A stretch of DNA of 21,457 nt from an uncultured Marvinbryantia sp. (GTDB taxonomy: Bacteria > Bacillota > Clostridia > Lachnospirales > Lachnospiraceae), in NCBI GenBank assembly GCA_934373455.1, contig CAKRON010000038.1:1-21457 (forward strand). The letters run 5' to 3'. The position numbers and the translations under genes were made by a program. Shown here one piece after another: positions 7,801 to 14,825 of this stretch. The notes under the pieces were generated by a model. The model ran no database searches and was not told where the DNA came from. It worked only from the letters and a program-made list of their open reading frames with translations. Position 1 is the first letter of the stretch; every line of letters starts with the position of its first letter.

Positions 7801-8361
7801 GGTGTTGTCGGAACACCGGATATCTGCAAACTAGCGTTGTTGGAGAGATATACAGAGAGAAAAGAAAAGAGTGCAGGACAGCAGAAATGGATGATGTATC
7901 TTCTGGAAAAATATTTAAGAGAAGGAATGCACTTCGCTTTTATGCAGAAACTCCCTAAGAAGTTGAAAGTTCAGTATCATTTGAATGACAAATATATACT
8001 GGAGTATCGCAGTACGACCGGGAAAGATGTGGTGCTGCATTACAGATATCAGGATCAGGAAGAAAAGAGTGTGTTGCTTAAGGAAACATTTGAGGGAATT
8101 TATACAAAAGAATTCACAATGTTTTATAAAGATACTTTGACATGGTATATTACAGAAGGAAAGGACAAAAAAGACAGTGAGATTCATTGGCAGTCCTATA
8201 CCTGCATGAGTGAATTGGGACGTCAGGGTTCCTCCAGATATGATCTGATAAATCAGTTAATAGCAGCAGATGAAAAAGGGAACACAGAGCAGTTAGAAGA
8301 ACTGATGGAGAGGTATGAACAGCAGCAGTACCTGGTGGAGAACATCTTCAGATTAAATTAA
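4816..8361 (+). CDS. Giant DUF5717 family protein, beta domains plus long alpha-solenoid
   Basis: Function unknown. The length and N-terminus (KKRINDLLNGKFE) recall the DUF5717 proteins of Lachnospiraceae; the family name is from memory. I favour the TTG at 4816 (GGGG 9 nt upstream, product of 1181 residues). The in-frame ATG at 4801 is possible but has only a terminator-like hairpin and no ribosome binding site before it. Residues ~1-190 look mixed alpha/beta. Residues ~192-290 form a beta-sandwich-like domain (LELEQDHLVFERI ... NTWGFAVITITCDADFLKLEK). Residues ~300-1045 are almost entirely amphipathic helices, like a TPR/ARM solenoid. Residues ~1048-1120 are beta-rich again (YILEYRSTTGKDVVLHYRY), with a helical tail. 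No signal peptide or membrane segment is evident, so it is probably cytoplasmic. It is the first gene of a three-gene operon with gaps of 17 and 15 nt. The architecture suggests a scaffold. Confidence 0.85.
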   Translation: MKKRINDLLNGKFENLQDSLTLTEKEIAGHTLENENFLGKFSVMSENEKSIHGFVQSTNPRVGLRPESFSGIGETIRFEADVKGLTAGDILTGEFLLHTTAGVYHLPYRIAIDGKKETNHSEAEVYLTQEEFAALAKEDFGKAYVLFVSGNFRKMMRKWGIHCQILYDGLIAEGLSYRCLEQFLVGIGQKESITLELEQDHLVFERIAETRKEEFVLKKNTWGFAVITITCDADFLKLEKTQVTTEEFLGSVCHIGFVIEKEKLHAGKQFAKITLSSGLEEKCCLIEVNHSSGDIRKKPLHRQKKETVTIESLYIQYRTGSISVDEWTKETLAALERYRLAEGQQIGYDLYESYVLSQSGDTVGAELLLGQIQEREEELKDARWKGCYLYLTMMQNHDADYQEYVKKEIEKLYLENQENWLLLLLMFRANGQMYRNDGERLEEIRNKYRQGSASPILYLEAYEIIKKEPLMLRRMDEFEIHLLAFLCRYHIFDREISGQAAQLAQRVPSFHPILFRVLAACYHFAPTRNLLTAICRMLIEGRKNEKKYAQWFVLGVMQDVKITGLYEYFIETADHLEASELPKAIRLYFVYHNTLDSMKKAAIYAAIIRNKEKDEQTYISYRKVMELFMEEQLAAGKINDDFALLYQDLLTEEVMTTELARGLERVLFTYDVRCSKENLKNLIVEHKALKMEQCVSLNDEMAQVQLMTPDYVLLAEDGDGKRYAAEEFCTVTHLLTDPRLEEICRKYLKNPTLFLLHDCIQEERHIQIDEEHLENYLSLLKIPELKDSYRRELMEHLLKYFAAHPLHPMVEKFFREFELETMAETQMHEIAQLLAGQDRYVELYQLICIYGMEKVDLQILVHMCHALLEEEEKWEDEKMLLAVSMYCFENKLYDEKMLAFLMKHYEGSLERMKEIWYAGKTFKLESYELEEKILVLLLFVQQGAEHTEEIFASYEKKMGKSRICRAYVTWMSYESFIKEKHVDWSVFSYMERNMLGVVGTPDICKLALLERYTERKEKSAGQQKWMMYLLEKYLREGMHFAFMQKLPKKLKVQYHLNDKYILEYRSTTGKDVVLHYRYQDQEEKSVLLKETFEGIYTKEFTMFYKDTLTWYITEGKDKKDSEIHWQSYTCMSELGRQGSSRYDLINQLIAADEKGNTEQLEELMERYEQQQYLVENIFRLN

Positions 8362-8378
8362 AGAAACAGGAGCTTCAA

Positions 8379-9524
8379 ATGAGAAAAGCAATTATAGGAC
8401 TGGATCTGGAAAAAGAATATTCCCAGATTTCTTATTACAGTGACCGTACCGGAGAACCGGAAACTGTCAGTATAGTACAAAATGAGGATAAATATCTGAT
8501 TCCTACACCAGAGGGCCTTTTCAGAGAGAAAGGAAAAGAAAAAATTCAGGAACTTGCCGAGTTTCTTAAGAACTGTATTTCATTTCTGAGACCGATGCCG
8601 GATATGGAAGATATTTACATGATGATTACCATGAGAGAAGTACGTCAGCCGTGGATTGGCTGGATACGTCAGGCATGTGAAGATCTGGGAATGATAAAAG
8701 AAAATATATTTTTGCAGAGTTACCGAGAGAGCTTTTTCTATTATCTTATGAATCAGAAAAAAGAATTATGGAATCATACATCTGCTTTATTTGAGTATGA
8801 TCATTCTCAGATAACCGCATTTCTGATGAAAACAGATCGCCGGACAAAGCCGGCACTGGTGCAGGTGGTGCAAGGAGAAAGCATCCAGCTTGGCAGTCAG
8901 ATCGGGAGAAGTGCAGAAGAATGGAACCATAGAAGAGATCAGAAGTTCCTGCAGCTGATACAGAACACATTTCAGGGAGAGATCGTATCATCTACGTTTT
9001 TGATCGGAGATCAGTTTAACAAGAACTGGGCAGTAGATTCGCTGCAGTATTTATGTAGAAAACGTCATGTATTTCAGGGAAGAAATTTGTATACAAAAGG
9101 CGCATGCTATGCTATGTGCAGGAAACTTCATATCGGCAGAAATCTGGATGCCTGGCTTTATGAAAGCGAAGATATGATAGAAAATAATATCAGCATGCAG
9201 ATGGAAATACGTGGAAAGAAAAGCGAATATATGCTGATCAGCGCAGGAATAAACTGGTATGAAGCACAGTGCAGATGTGAAATTCTTATGGATGAAGGCG
9301 ATGAACTGGTACTGTATGCCCGCTCTATGAGAAATGCAGAAACAAACAGTTTTACGATTGTATTAAATGGGCTACCCCAGCGCCCGCCTAAAACAACCAG
9401 ACTGCAGATAAATTTGGAATATCTTTCGGCAGTCACTTGTAAAGTGATCGTAAAAGATATGGGATTTGGGGAGTTTTTCCCATCATCGGGACTGGTGTGG
9501 GAAAGTGTCCTGAATCTGGAATAA
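8379..9524 (+). CDS. DUF5716 family protein with degenerate Hsp70/actin (ASKHA) fold
   Basis: Function unknown; 381 residues; CAGGAG precedes the ATG by about 7 nt. The family assignment (DUF5716) is from memory. Three segments sit where the nucleotide-binding motifs of the actin/Hsp70/sugar-kinase fold would be. IIGLDLEKEYSQISYY (residues 5-20) resembles phosphate-1. SALFEYDHSQITAFLM (135-150) resembles phosphate-2 (Hsp70: FDLGGGTFDV). STFLIGDQF (205-213) with GRNLYTKGACYAM (234-246) resembles the adenosine motif and the following GA-rich helix. Glycines normally needed for phosphate binding are replaced (DLG to DLE; GGG to DHS), so ATP use is doubtful. Residues ~280-381 are a beta-rich C-terminal domain. 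It lies between the giant DUF5717 gene and a TPR-like gene, so a chaperone-like or scaffold complex is plausible but inferred. Confidence 0.8.
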   Translation: MRKAIIGLDLEKEYSQISYYSDRTGEPETVSIVQNEDKYLIPTPEGLFREKGKEKIQELAEFLKNCISFLRPMPDMEDIYMMITMREVRQPWIGWIRQACEDLGMIKENIFLQSYRESFFYYLMNQKKELWNHTSALFEYDHSQITAFLMKTDRRTKPALVQVVQGESIQLGSQIGRSAEEWNHRRDQKFLQLIQNTFQGEIVSSTFLIGDQFNKNWAVDSLQYLCRKRHVFQGRNLYTKGACYAMCRKLHIGRNLDAWLYESEDMIENNISMQMEIRGKKSEYMLISAGINWYEAQCRCEILMDEGDELVLYARSMRNAETNSFTIVLNGLPQRPPKTTRLQINLEYLSAVTCKVIVKDMGFGEFFPSSGLVWESVLNLE

Positions 9525-9539
9525 AAGGAGAACTAGATT

Positions 9540-10337
9540 ATGAGCAGATATTATCTCTGCAGAACAGAATGTGCCGGTCGGCCGTATTATATTGAAAGTA
9601 TTGGAAGAAATATATTTTCGCTGGAAGAATTATGCTATTATTTCAGCCAGTATATCTATCTGATAGATGAATCTGTCATCAATGAACATTTAAGCAAATG
9701 GGTTGGTTCACAACTTGGACTTACCCAATTACAGGGCAGATTGCTCCGGGCACTGGAAAGAGAAAATCCGACGGAATTTATTCTGTCGATATTTCAGGAA
9801 TGTGGATATCTTGATAAACAGGAGTTGAAGTTGTTTCAGGAACAATTCAGCGAGATTCTGCAGGAAGCAGAGGAAGTGCGCCGAAAAATGAAAGCGGATT
9901 ATCTGGTGGAATTTGGACGGTATGTGATTGCGCTGCAGGAATATGAAAAAATTATTATGCAGAGAAAAAACGGGAAAATGGGGATGCAGTTTTATGCTGC
10001 CGTTCTGGAGAATATGGCGGCGGCGTATGCCAGATTATTTGAATTTGAAGAAGCTGCAAGATGTCTGTGGGAGTCATGGAATGTAATGAAGTCTAAAAAA
10101 GTATATGAAAAATATCTTCGAATGCTTCCTTTATTCCTGACAGAAAAACAGTACAGACAGAGACTGGAGCAGATAAAAGCAGATCGGCGAAATGCAATGG
10201 AGCTGTGGGAAGATACCAAAAATATCATGCAGGAAGGGGCTTCAAGGGATTCAGAAAGTGGCAAGACGGAGGTCTGGAAAGATAAGATTGAACAGATGAA
10301 GAAAGAATATTTACAGAATACCGGCTGTGGATTGTGA
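9540..10337 (+). CDS. Hypothetical TPR-like helical protein, third gene of DUF5717/DUF5716 operon
   Basis: I do not recognise a named family. AAGGAG at 9526-9530 precedes the ATG by 9 nt, 15 nt after the DUF5716 stop. The 265 residues are soluble, with no signal peptide or membrane segment. The N-terminus (RPYYIESIGRNIFSLEELCYYF) is distinctive and looks like a small conserved domain of about 70 residues. Residues ~90-265 are charged amphipathic helices, including a TPR-like pair around residues 140-175 (VLENMAAAYARLFEFEEAARCLWESW), and the C-terminus has coiled-coil character. The tight spacing implies co-expression with the two genes upstream, and the helical repeats suggest a partner-binding role. 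No catalytic motif is visible. The next gene, purF, has its own promoter. Confidence 0.8.
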   Translation: MSRYYLCRTECAGRPYYIESIGRNIFSLEELCYYFSQYIYLIDESVINEHLSKWVGSQLGLTQLQGRLLRALERENPTEFILSIFQECGYLDKQELKLFQEQFSEILQEAEEVRRKMKADYLVEFGRYVIALQEYEKIIMQRKNGKMGMQFYAAVLENMAAAYARLFEFEEAARCLWESWNVMKSKKVYEKYLRMLPLFLTEKQYRQRLEQIKADRRNAMELWEDTKNIMQEGASRDSESGKTEVWKDKIEQMKKEYLQNTGCGL

Positions 10338-10345
10338 TTTATGGC

Positions 10346-10374
10346 TTGTATTTTGAATTTTCATAAGTTATGAT
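10346..10374 (+). promoter_or_regulatory. Sigma-A promoter of purF
   Basis: TTGTAT (10346-10351) and TATGAT (10369-10374) are separated by exactly 17 bp, 38 nt before the purF start. The leader is too short for a purine riboswitch and no PurR-box-like repeat is obvious. Confidence 0.6.
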
Positions 10375-10411
10375 GTTAGAGTTGGAATAACACATTATGA
10401 GGAGATGTCTT

Positions 10412-11860
10412 ATGAAAAAACCAGGGATCCATCAGCAGATGGAAGTAGAAGAAAAGCTGCGTGAAGAATGTGGCGTATTTGGGATATATGACTTGGATGG
10501 AAAAGATGTAGCGGCGTCAATTTACTATGGACTGTTTGCATTGCAGCACCGTGGACAGGAAAGCTGTGGTATCGCAGTCAGTGAAACAAATGGACCGAAA
10601 GGGAAAGTAAGTTCTTTCAAAGGAATGGGACTGGTAAACGAAGTATTTACCGGAGAAGAACTGGATCAGATGAAGGGAGATATCGGCGTTGGACATGTCA
10701 GATATTCTACTGCCGGAGCCAGCACAAGAGAGAATGCACAGCCATTGGTTCTGAATTATGTAAAAGGTACGCTCGCACTCGCTCATAACGGAAATCTGAT
10801 CAATGCACCGGAATTACGGGAAGAACTGGCATACTCCGGAGCTATTTTTCAGACAACCATTGATTCAGAAGTGGTGGCATATCACATTGCACGGGAACGT
10901 GTGAATACAAAGGACGTTGAAAGTGCCGTGTTAAATGCCATGAAGAAGATTAAGGGAGCCTATTCCCTTGTAATTATGTCACCGAGAAAACTGATCGGAG
11001 CCAGAGATCCGTATGGATTTAAGCCGCTTTGTATCGGGAAAAGAGAGAATGCCTACATTATTACTTCAGAAACTTGTGCGCTGGAGACGCTGGGGGCAGA
11101 ATATATCCGGGATATTGAACCGGGAGAAGTAGTGACAATTACAAAAAATGGAATAAAATCAGATACTTCGATGTGTCTGCCAAAGGAGCAGCAGGCGCGT
11201 TGCATTTTTGAGTACATTTATTTTGCGAGACCGGACAGTCATATAGATGGTGTCAGTGTATATGGCTCAAGAATCAGAGCAGGAAAATTTCTGGCAATGG
11301 ATTCACCGGTGGAGGCGGATATTGTGGTAGGTGTACCGGAATCAGGTAATGCAGCGGCCATGGGTTATGCGATGGAATCCGGGATTCCTTATGGAACAGC
11401 TTTTGTGAAGAATGGATATGTAGGAAGAACATTCATAAAACCGAAGCAGAGTACCAGAGAATCCAGCGTAAAGATAAAATTAAATGTTTTGCGTGAGGCA
11501 GTAGCAGGAAAAAGAGTCATTATGATTGATGATTCAATTGTCCGCGGAACAACCAGTGACCGTATTGTAAAGATGCTGCGCGAGGCAGGAGCAACGGAAG
11601 TACATATGCGTGTCAGCTCACCGCCATTTTTATGGCCATGCTACTTTGGAACTGATGTGCCGGCAAGAGAACAACTTATTGCCTATAACCGTTCAGTGGA
11701 AGAGATTTGTCAGATGATTGGGGCAGACAGTCTTGGGTACTTGAGAATTGAAAGATTAAAAGAACTGGTAGATGGTCTGGATATCTGTGAAGGCTGTTTT
11801 ACCGGAAACTATCCAATGGAGCCGCCGAAGGATGATATCCGTGGCGAATATGAGAAATAA
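10412..11860 (+). CDS. purF: Amidophosphoribosyltransferase PurF
   Basis: PurF catalyses the first step of de novo purine synthesis: PRPP plus glutamine to phosphoribosylamine. I chose the ATG at 10412 because AGGAG (10400-10404) lies 7 nt before it; an in-frame ATG at 10397 overlaps that site. The product has 482 residues. A 19-residue propeptide precedes the nucleophile Cys20 (CGVFGIY), as in the Bacillus-type enzyme that matures by self-cleavage. The glutaminase domain includes QHRGQESCGI, GHVRYSTAG and AHNGNL. The PRPP loop VIMIDDSIVRGTTS marks the transferase domain. Four cysteines expected for the [4Fe-4S] cluster are present: Cys264, Cys410, Cys459 and Cys462 (CEGCFTGNYP), so this is the oxygen-sensitive iron-sulfur type. 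purB follows 60 nt downstream. Confidence 0.98.
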   Translation: MKKPGIHQQMEVEEKLREECGVFGIYDLDGKDVAASIYYGLFALQHRGQESCGIAVSETNGPKGKVSSFKGMGLVNEVFTGEELDQMKGDIGVGHVRYSTAGASTRENAQPLVLNYVKGTLALAHNGNLINAPELREELAYSGAIFQTTIDSEVVAYHIARERVNTKDVESAVLNAMKKIKGAYSLVIMSPRKLIGARDPYGFKPLCIGKRENAYIITSETCALETLGAEYIRDIEPGEVVTITKNGIKSDTSMCLPKEQQARCIFEYIYFARPDSHIDGVSVYGSRIRAGKFLAMDSPVEADIVVGVPESGNAAAMGYAMESGIPYGTAFVKNGYVGRTFIKPKQSTRESSVKIKLNVLREAVAGKRVIMIDDSIVRGTTSDRIVKMLREAGATEVHMRVSSPPFLWPCYFGTDVPAREQLIAYNRSVEEICQMIGADSLGYLRIERLKELVDGLDICEGCFTGNYPMEPPKDDIRGEYEK

Positions 11861-11878
11861 GAATGCTGCGGCATTCTT
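11859..11878. repeat. Perfect hairpin between purF and purB, shared with 18694-18715
   Basis: AAGAATGC (11859-11866) and GCATTCTT (11871-11878) form an 8-bp perfect stem with loop TGCG. The left arm begins within the purF stop codon. No T-tract follows, so it is not a standard terminator. The same stem, with a different loop, occurs in the palindromic element at 18694-18715. Confidence 0.7.
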
Positions 11879-11920
11879 GAAATAAAAGAGTATTATATAA
11901 ACGAAAGGATGTTGTAAAAT

Positions 11921-13351
11921 ATGAACGACAGATATCAGAGTCCATTATCAGAAAGATATGCAAGCAAGGAGATGCAGTACATTTTTTCACCTGATATGAA
12001 ATTCAGAACATGGAGAAAACTGTGGATTGCACTGGCTGAAACTGAAAAAGAACTTGGCCTGAATATTACACAGGAACAGATTGATGAATTAAAAGCTCAC
12101 GCAGAAGACATTAATTATGATGTGGCAAAGGAAAGAGAAAAGATTGTACGTCATGATGTTATGTCTCATGTATATGCTTATGGAGTACAGTGTCCAAAGG
12201 CAAAAGGTATCATTCATCTGGGAGCAACTTCCTGCTATGTAGGCGATAATACAGATATCATCGTGATGGCGGAAGCGTTGAAGCTGGTTCGTAAAAAATT
12301 AGTGAATGTGATTGCGGAACTGGCAAAATTTGCAGATACATATAAGAATCAGCCGACACTGGCATTTACTCATTTTCAGCCTGCACAGCCTACTACAGTA
12401 GGAAAAAGAGCAACGCTCTGGCTTCAGGAATTTATGATGGATCTGGAAGATCTGACTTATGTCTCTGGCACCTTAAAGCTTCTGGGAAGCAAAGGAACCA
12501 CAGGAACACAGGCAAGCTTCCTAGAATTATTCGAAGGTGATCAGGAAACAATTGATAAGATTGATCCGATGATTGCAGAAAAAATGGGATTTAAAGCATG
12601 TTATCCTGTATCCGGTCAGACATATTCCAGAAAAGTGGATACAAGAGTTCTGAATGTTCTGGCAGGTATTGCAGCCAGCGCGCATAAGATGTCCAATGAT
12701 ATCCGTCTTTTGCAGCACTTAAAAGAAGTGGAAGAACCGTTTGAAAAGACACAGATCGGATCTTCAGCTATGGCATATAAGAGAAACCCAATGAGAAGTG
12801 AAAGAATCGCTTCCCTTTCCAGATATGTATTATGTGATGCACTGAATCCTGCGATCACATCAGCAACACAGTGGTTTGAAAGAACACTGGATGATTCAGC
12901 AAATAAGAGACTTTCCGTACCGGAAGGATTCCTTGCTATTGATGGTATTTTGGATCTTTGCCTGAATGTTGTAGATGGTCTTGTAGTGTATCCAAAAGTA
13001 ATTGAAAAACATATGATGGCAGAACTTCCGTTTATGGCAACAGAAAACATCATGATGGATGCTGTAAAAGCAGGCGGCGACAGACAGGAGCTTCATGAAA
13101 GAATCCGTGAGCTGTCTATGGAAGCAGGTAAAACAGTCAAAGTAGAAGGAAAAGACAATAACCTTCTGGAACTGATTGCAGCAGATCCTGCATTCAATCT
13201 GACCCTGGAAGATTTGCAGAAATCTATGGATCCTTCCAAATATGTGGGAAGAGCACCTCGTCAGGTAGAAGTTTTCCTGAGAGATGTTGTAAATCCTGTT
13301 CTGGAAGCCAATAAAGAAGTGCTGGGAATGAAAGCTGAGATAAACGTATAA
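11921..13351 (+). CDS. purB: Adenylosuccinate lyase PurB, eukaryote-like form
   Basis: PurB acts twice in purine synthesis: it splits fumarate from SAICAR and from adenylosuccinate. The 476-residue product carries the fumarase-superfamily signature GSSAMAYKRNPMRSE (residues 280-294, flexible-loop serine), the early active-site segment RHDVMSHVY, and HLGATSCYVGDNTD and TGTQASFL. AAAGGA lies about 11 nt before the ATG. It is longer than the ~430-residue Bacillus enzyme. From recall it follows human ADSL closely, with shared SPL.ERYAS.EM, FRTWRKLW, THFQPAQ.TTVGKR, QWFERTLDDSAN.R and ELPFMATENI. It is probably co-transcribed with purF, whereas purA downstream has its own promoter. Confidence 0.98.
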   Translation: MNDRYQSPLSERYASKEMQYIFSPDMKFRTWRKLWIALAETEKELGLNITQEQIDELKAHAEDINYDVAKEREKIVRHDVMSHVYAYGVQCPKAKGIIHLGATSCYVGDNTDIIVMAEALKLVRKKLVNVIAELAKFADTYKNQPTLAFTHFQPAQPTTVGKRATLWLQEFMMDLEDLTYVSGTLKLLGSKGTTGTQASFLELFEGDQETIDKIDPMIAEKMGFKACYPVSGQTYSRKVDTRVLNVLAGIAASAHKMSNDIRLLQHLKEVEEPFEKTQIGSSAMAYKRNPMRSERIASLSRYVLCDALNPAITSATQWFERTLDDSANKRLSVPEGFLAIDGILDLCLNVVDGLVVYPKVIEKHMMAELPFMATENIMMDAVKAGGDRQELHERIRELSMEAGKTVKVEGKDNNLLELIAADPAFNLTLEDLQKSMDPSKYVGRAPRQVEVFLRDVVNPVLEANKEVLGMKAEINV

Positions 13352-13359
13352 AAAAGTGT

Positions 13360-13388
13360 TTTACAACAGATACACTTTGCGATATAAT
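13360..13388 (+). promoter_or_regulatory. Strong sigma-A promoter of purA
   Basis: TTTACA (13360-13365), a 17-bp spacer and a perfect TATAAT (13383-13388) begin just after the purB stop codon. The predicted start near 13395 gives purA an ~80-nt leader. Confidence 0.8.
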
Positions 13389-13418
13389 ACCCATGGTACA
13401 ATTAATATAAGTGTGTAG

Positions 13419-13448
13419 ACTGCCTGGAAAGAAATCTTTTCAGGTAGT
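13419..13448 (+). promoter_or_regulatory. Stem-loop in the purA 5' leader
   Basis: Arms 13419-13431 and 13436-13448 can form a 13-bp stem with two G-U pairs and a 4-nt loop. No T-tract follows, so it is not a terminator by itself. It ends about 16 nt before the purA ribosome binding site and could affect mRNA stability or translation; the role is unknown. Confidence 0.55.
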
Positions 13449-13474
13449 TAATAGCGTAGTAAATGGAGGAAATT

Positions 13475-14758
13475 ATGGTACAGGCAGTAGTTGGAGCAAA
13501 CTGGGGAGATGAAGGTAAGGGTAAAATCACAGATATGCTCGCAGAGAAAGCAGATATTATCGTGCGTTTCCAGGGTGGAGCAAATGCCGGACATACAATC
13601 GTAAATGATTATGGTAAATTTGCATTGCATACATTGCCGTCAGGTGTGTTCTATGATCACACAACAAGCATTATCGGAAATGGTGTTGCCCTGAACATTC
13701 CTGTGTTATTCAATGAAGTAAAGAGTATTGTGGATCGCGGTGTTCCGATGCCAAAGATTCTGGTATCTGACAGAGCACAGATGGTGATGTCTTATCATAT
13801 TTTATTTGATCAGTATGAGGAAGAACGTCTTGGCGGAAAATCATTTGGTTCCACAAAGTCAGGAATTGCCCCATTCTATTCAGATAAATATGCAAAAATT
13901 GGTTTCCAGGTAAGCGAACTGTTTGATGAAGAGCTGTTAAAAGAAAAAGTAGTACGTATCTGTGAACAGAAAAACGTAATACTGAAGCATCTCTATCACA
14001 AACCGGAACTGAAACCGGAAAACTTGATGGAAGAACTTCATGAATACAAAAAGATGGTAGAGCCATTTGTATGTGACACTTCTGCATATCTGTGGAATGC
14101 AATAAAAGAAGGCAAACAGATTCTGTTAGAAGGTCAGCTGGGTTCATTAAAAGATCCGGATCATGGAATCTATCCAATGGTAACTTCTTCATCTACTCTG
14201 GCTGCATATGGTGCAATCGGAGCTGGTATCCCGCCATATGAGATTCAGAAGATTGTAACTGTTGTTAAGGCTTATTCCAGTGCAGTAGGAGCAGGTGCAT
14301 TCGTCAGCGAGATTTTCGGTGATGAAGCAGACGAACTTCGTAAGAGAGGTGGAGACGGCGGAGAATTCGGCGCAACCACAGGACGTCCAAGACGTATGGG
14401 ATGGTTCGACTGTGTTGCATCTAAGTACGGATGCCGTATCCAGGGAACTACAGATGTAGCATTTACGGTACTGGATGTACTGGGATATCTGGATGAAATT
14501 CCGGTATGTGTAGGTTACGAAATTGACGGAGAAGTAACAACAGACTTCCCGACTACCGCAAAATTGGAAAAAGCAAAACCAGTTCTGAAGAAACTTCCAG
14601 GATGGAGATGCGATATACGTGGTATTAAGACATATGAAGAACTTCCGGAAAATTGTAGAAAATACATTGAATTCGTAGAAGAACAGATTGGCTTCCCGAT
14701 TACAATGGTATCCAATGGTCCAGGAAGACACGATATTATTTTCAGAAATGTGAAATAA
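13475..14758 (+). CDS. purA: Adenylosuccinate synthetase PurA, divergent clade
   Basis: PurA makes adenylosuccinate from IMP, GTP and aspartate, the first committed step to AMP. I chose the ATG at 13475 (TGGAGGA about 5 nt upstream), which gives the family N-terminus; an in-frame start at 13463 lies before the ribosome binding site. The product has 427 residues. The catalytic pair is present: Asp12 in NWGDEGKGK and His40 in GGANAGHT. The GTP- and aspartate-binding region ATTGRPRRMGWFD is intact. Several normally strict positions differ. The first signature has Asn9 instead of Gln. The second reads GIAPFYSDKYAK with Ala132 and Lys141 in place of Gly and Arg. VGAGAFVSE replaces the usual VGDGPFPTE, and EGQLGSLKD replaces EGAQGTLLD. 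I recall the same variants in other Lachnospiraceae, so this is probably a functional clade. Confidence 0.95.
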   Translation: MVQAVVGANWGDEGKGKITDMLAEKADIIVRFQGGANAGHTIVNDYGKFALHTLPSGVFYDHTTSIIGNGVALNIPVLFNEVKSIVDRGVPMPKILVSDRAQMVMSYHILFDQYEEERLGGKSFGSTKSGIAPFYSDKYAKIGFQVSELFDEELLKEKVVRICEQKNVILKHLYHKPELKPENLMEELHEYKKMVEPFVCDTSAYLWNAIKEGKQILLEGQLGSLKDPDHGIYPMVTSSSTLAAYGAIGAGIPPYEIQKIVTVVKAYSSAVGAGAFVSEIFGDEADELRKRGGDGGEFGATTGRPRRMGWFDCVASKYGCRIQGTTDVAFTVLDVLGYLDEIPVCVGYEIDGEVTTDFPTTAKLEKAKPVLKKLPGWRCDIRGIKTYEELPENCRKYIEFVEEQIGFPITMVSNGPGRHDIIFRNVK

Positions 14759-14775
14759 AGAATCTGGGTAAAATA

Positions 14776-14814
14776 AAAGCCGGTTTGCATAATAAAATGC
14801 AAATCGGCTTTTTT
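14776..14814. terminator. Strong rho-independent terminator after purA
   Basis: A 12-bp stem (GCCGGTTTGCAT at 14779-14790 with its partner at 14797-14808, one G-U) with a 6-nt loop is followed by six T residues. A-rich sequence on the other side means it can also end the minus-strand operon that stops at 14826. Confidence 0.9.
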
Positions 14815-14825
14815 GCTGATGCAGG

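Noticed and set aside
10338..10411. Purine riboswitch or PurR site before purF
   Set aside because: The predicted leader is only ~30 nt, too short for a riboswitch, and no purine-box repeats are visible.
12616..13053. 145-residue open frame antisense to purB, and similar ones antisense to purA (13710-14192, 14189-14851)
   Set aside because: They mirror highly conserved purine genes in another frame, lack ribosome binding sites and have cysteine-, serine- and phenylalanine-rich shadow composition.
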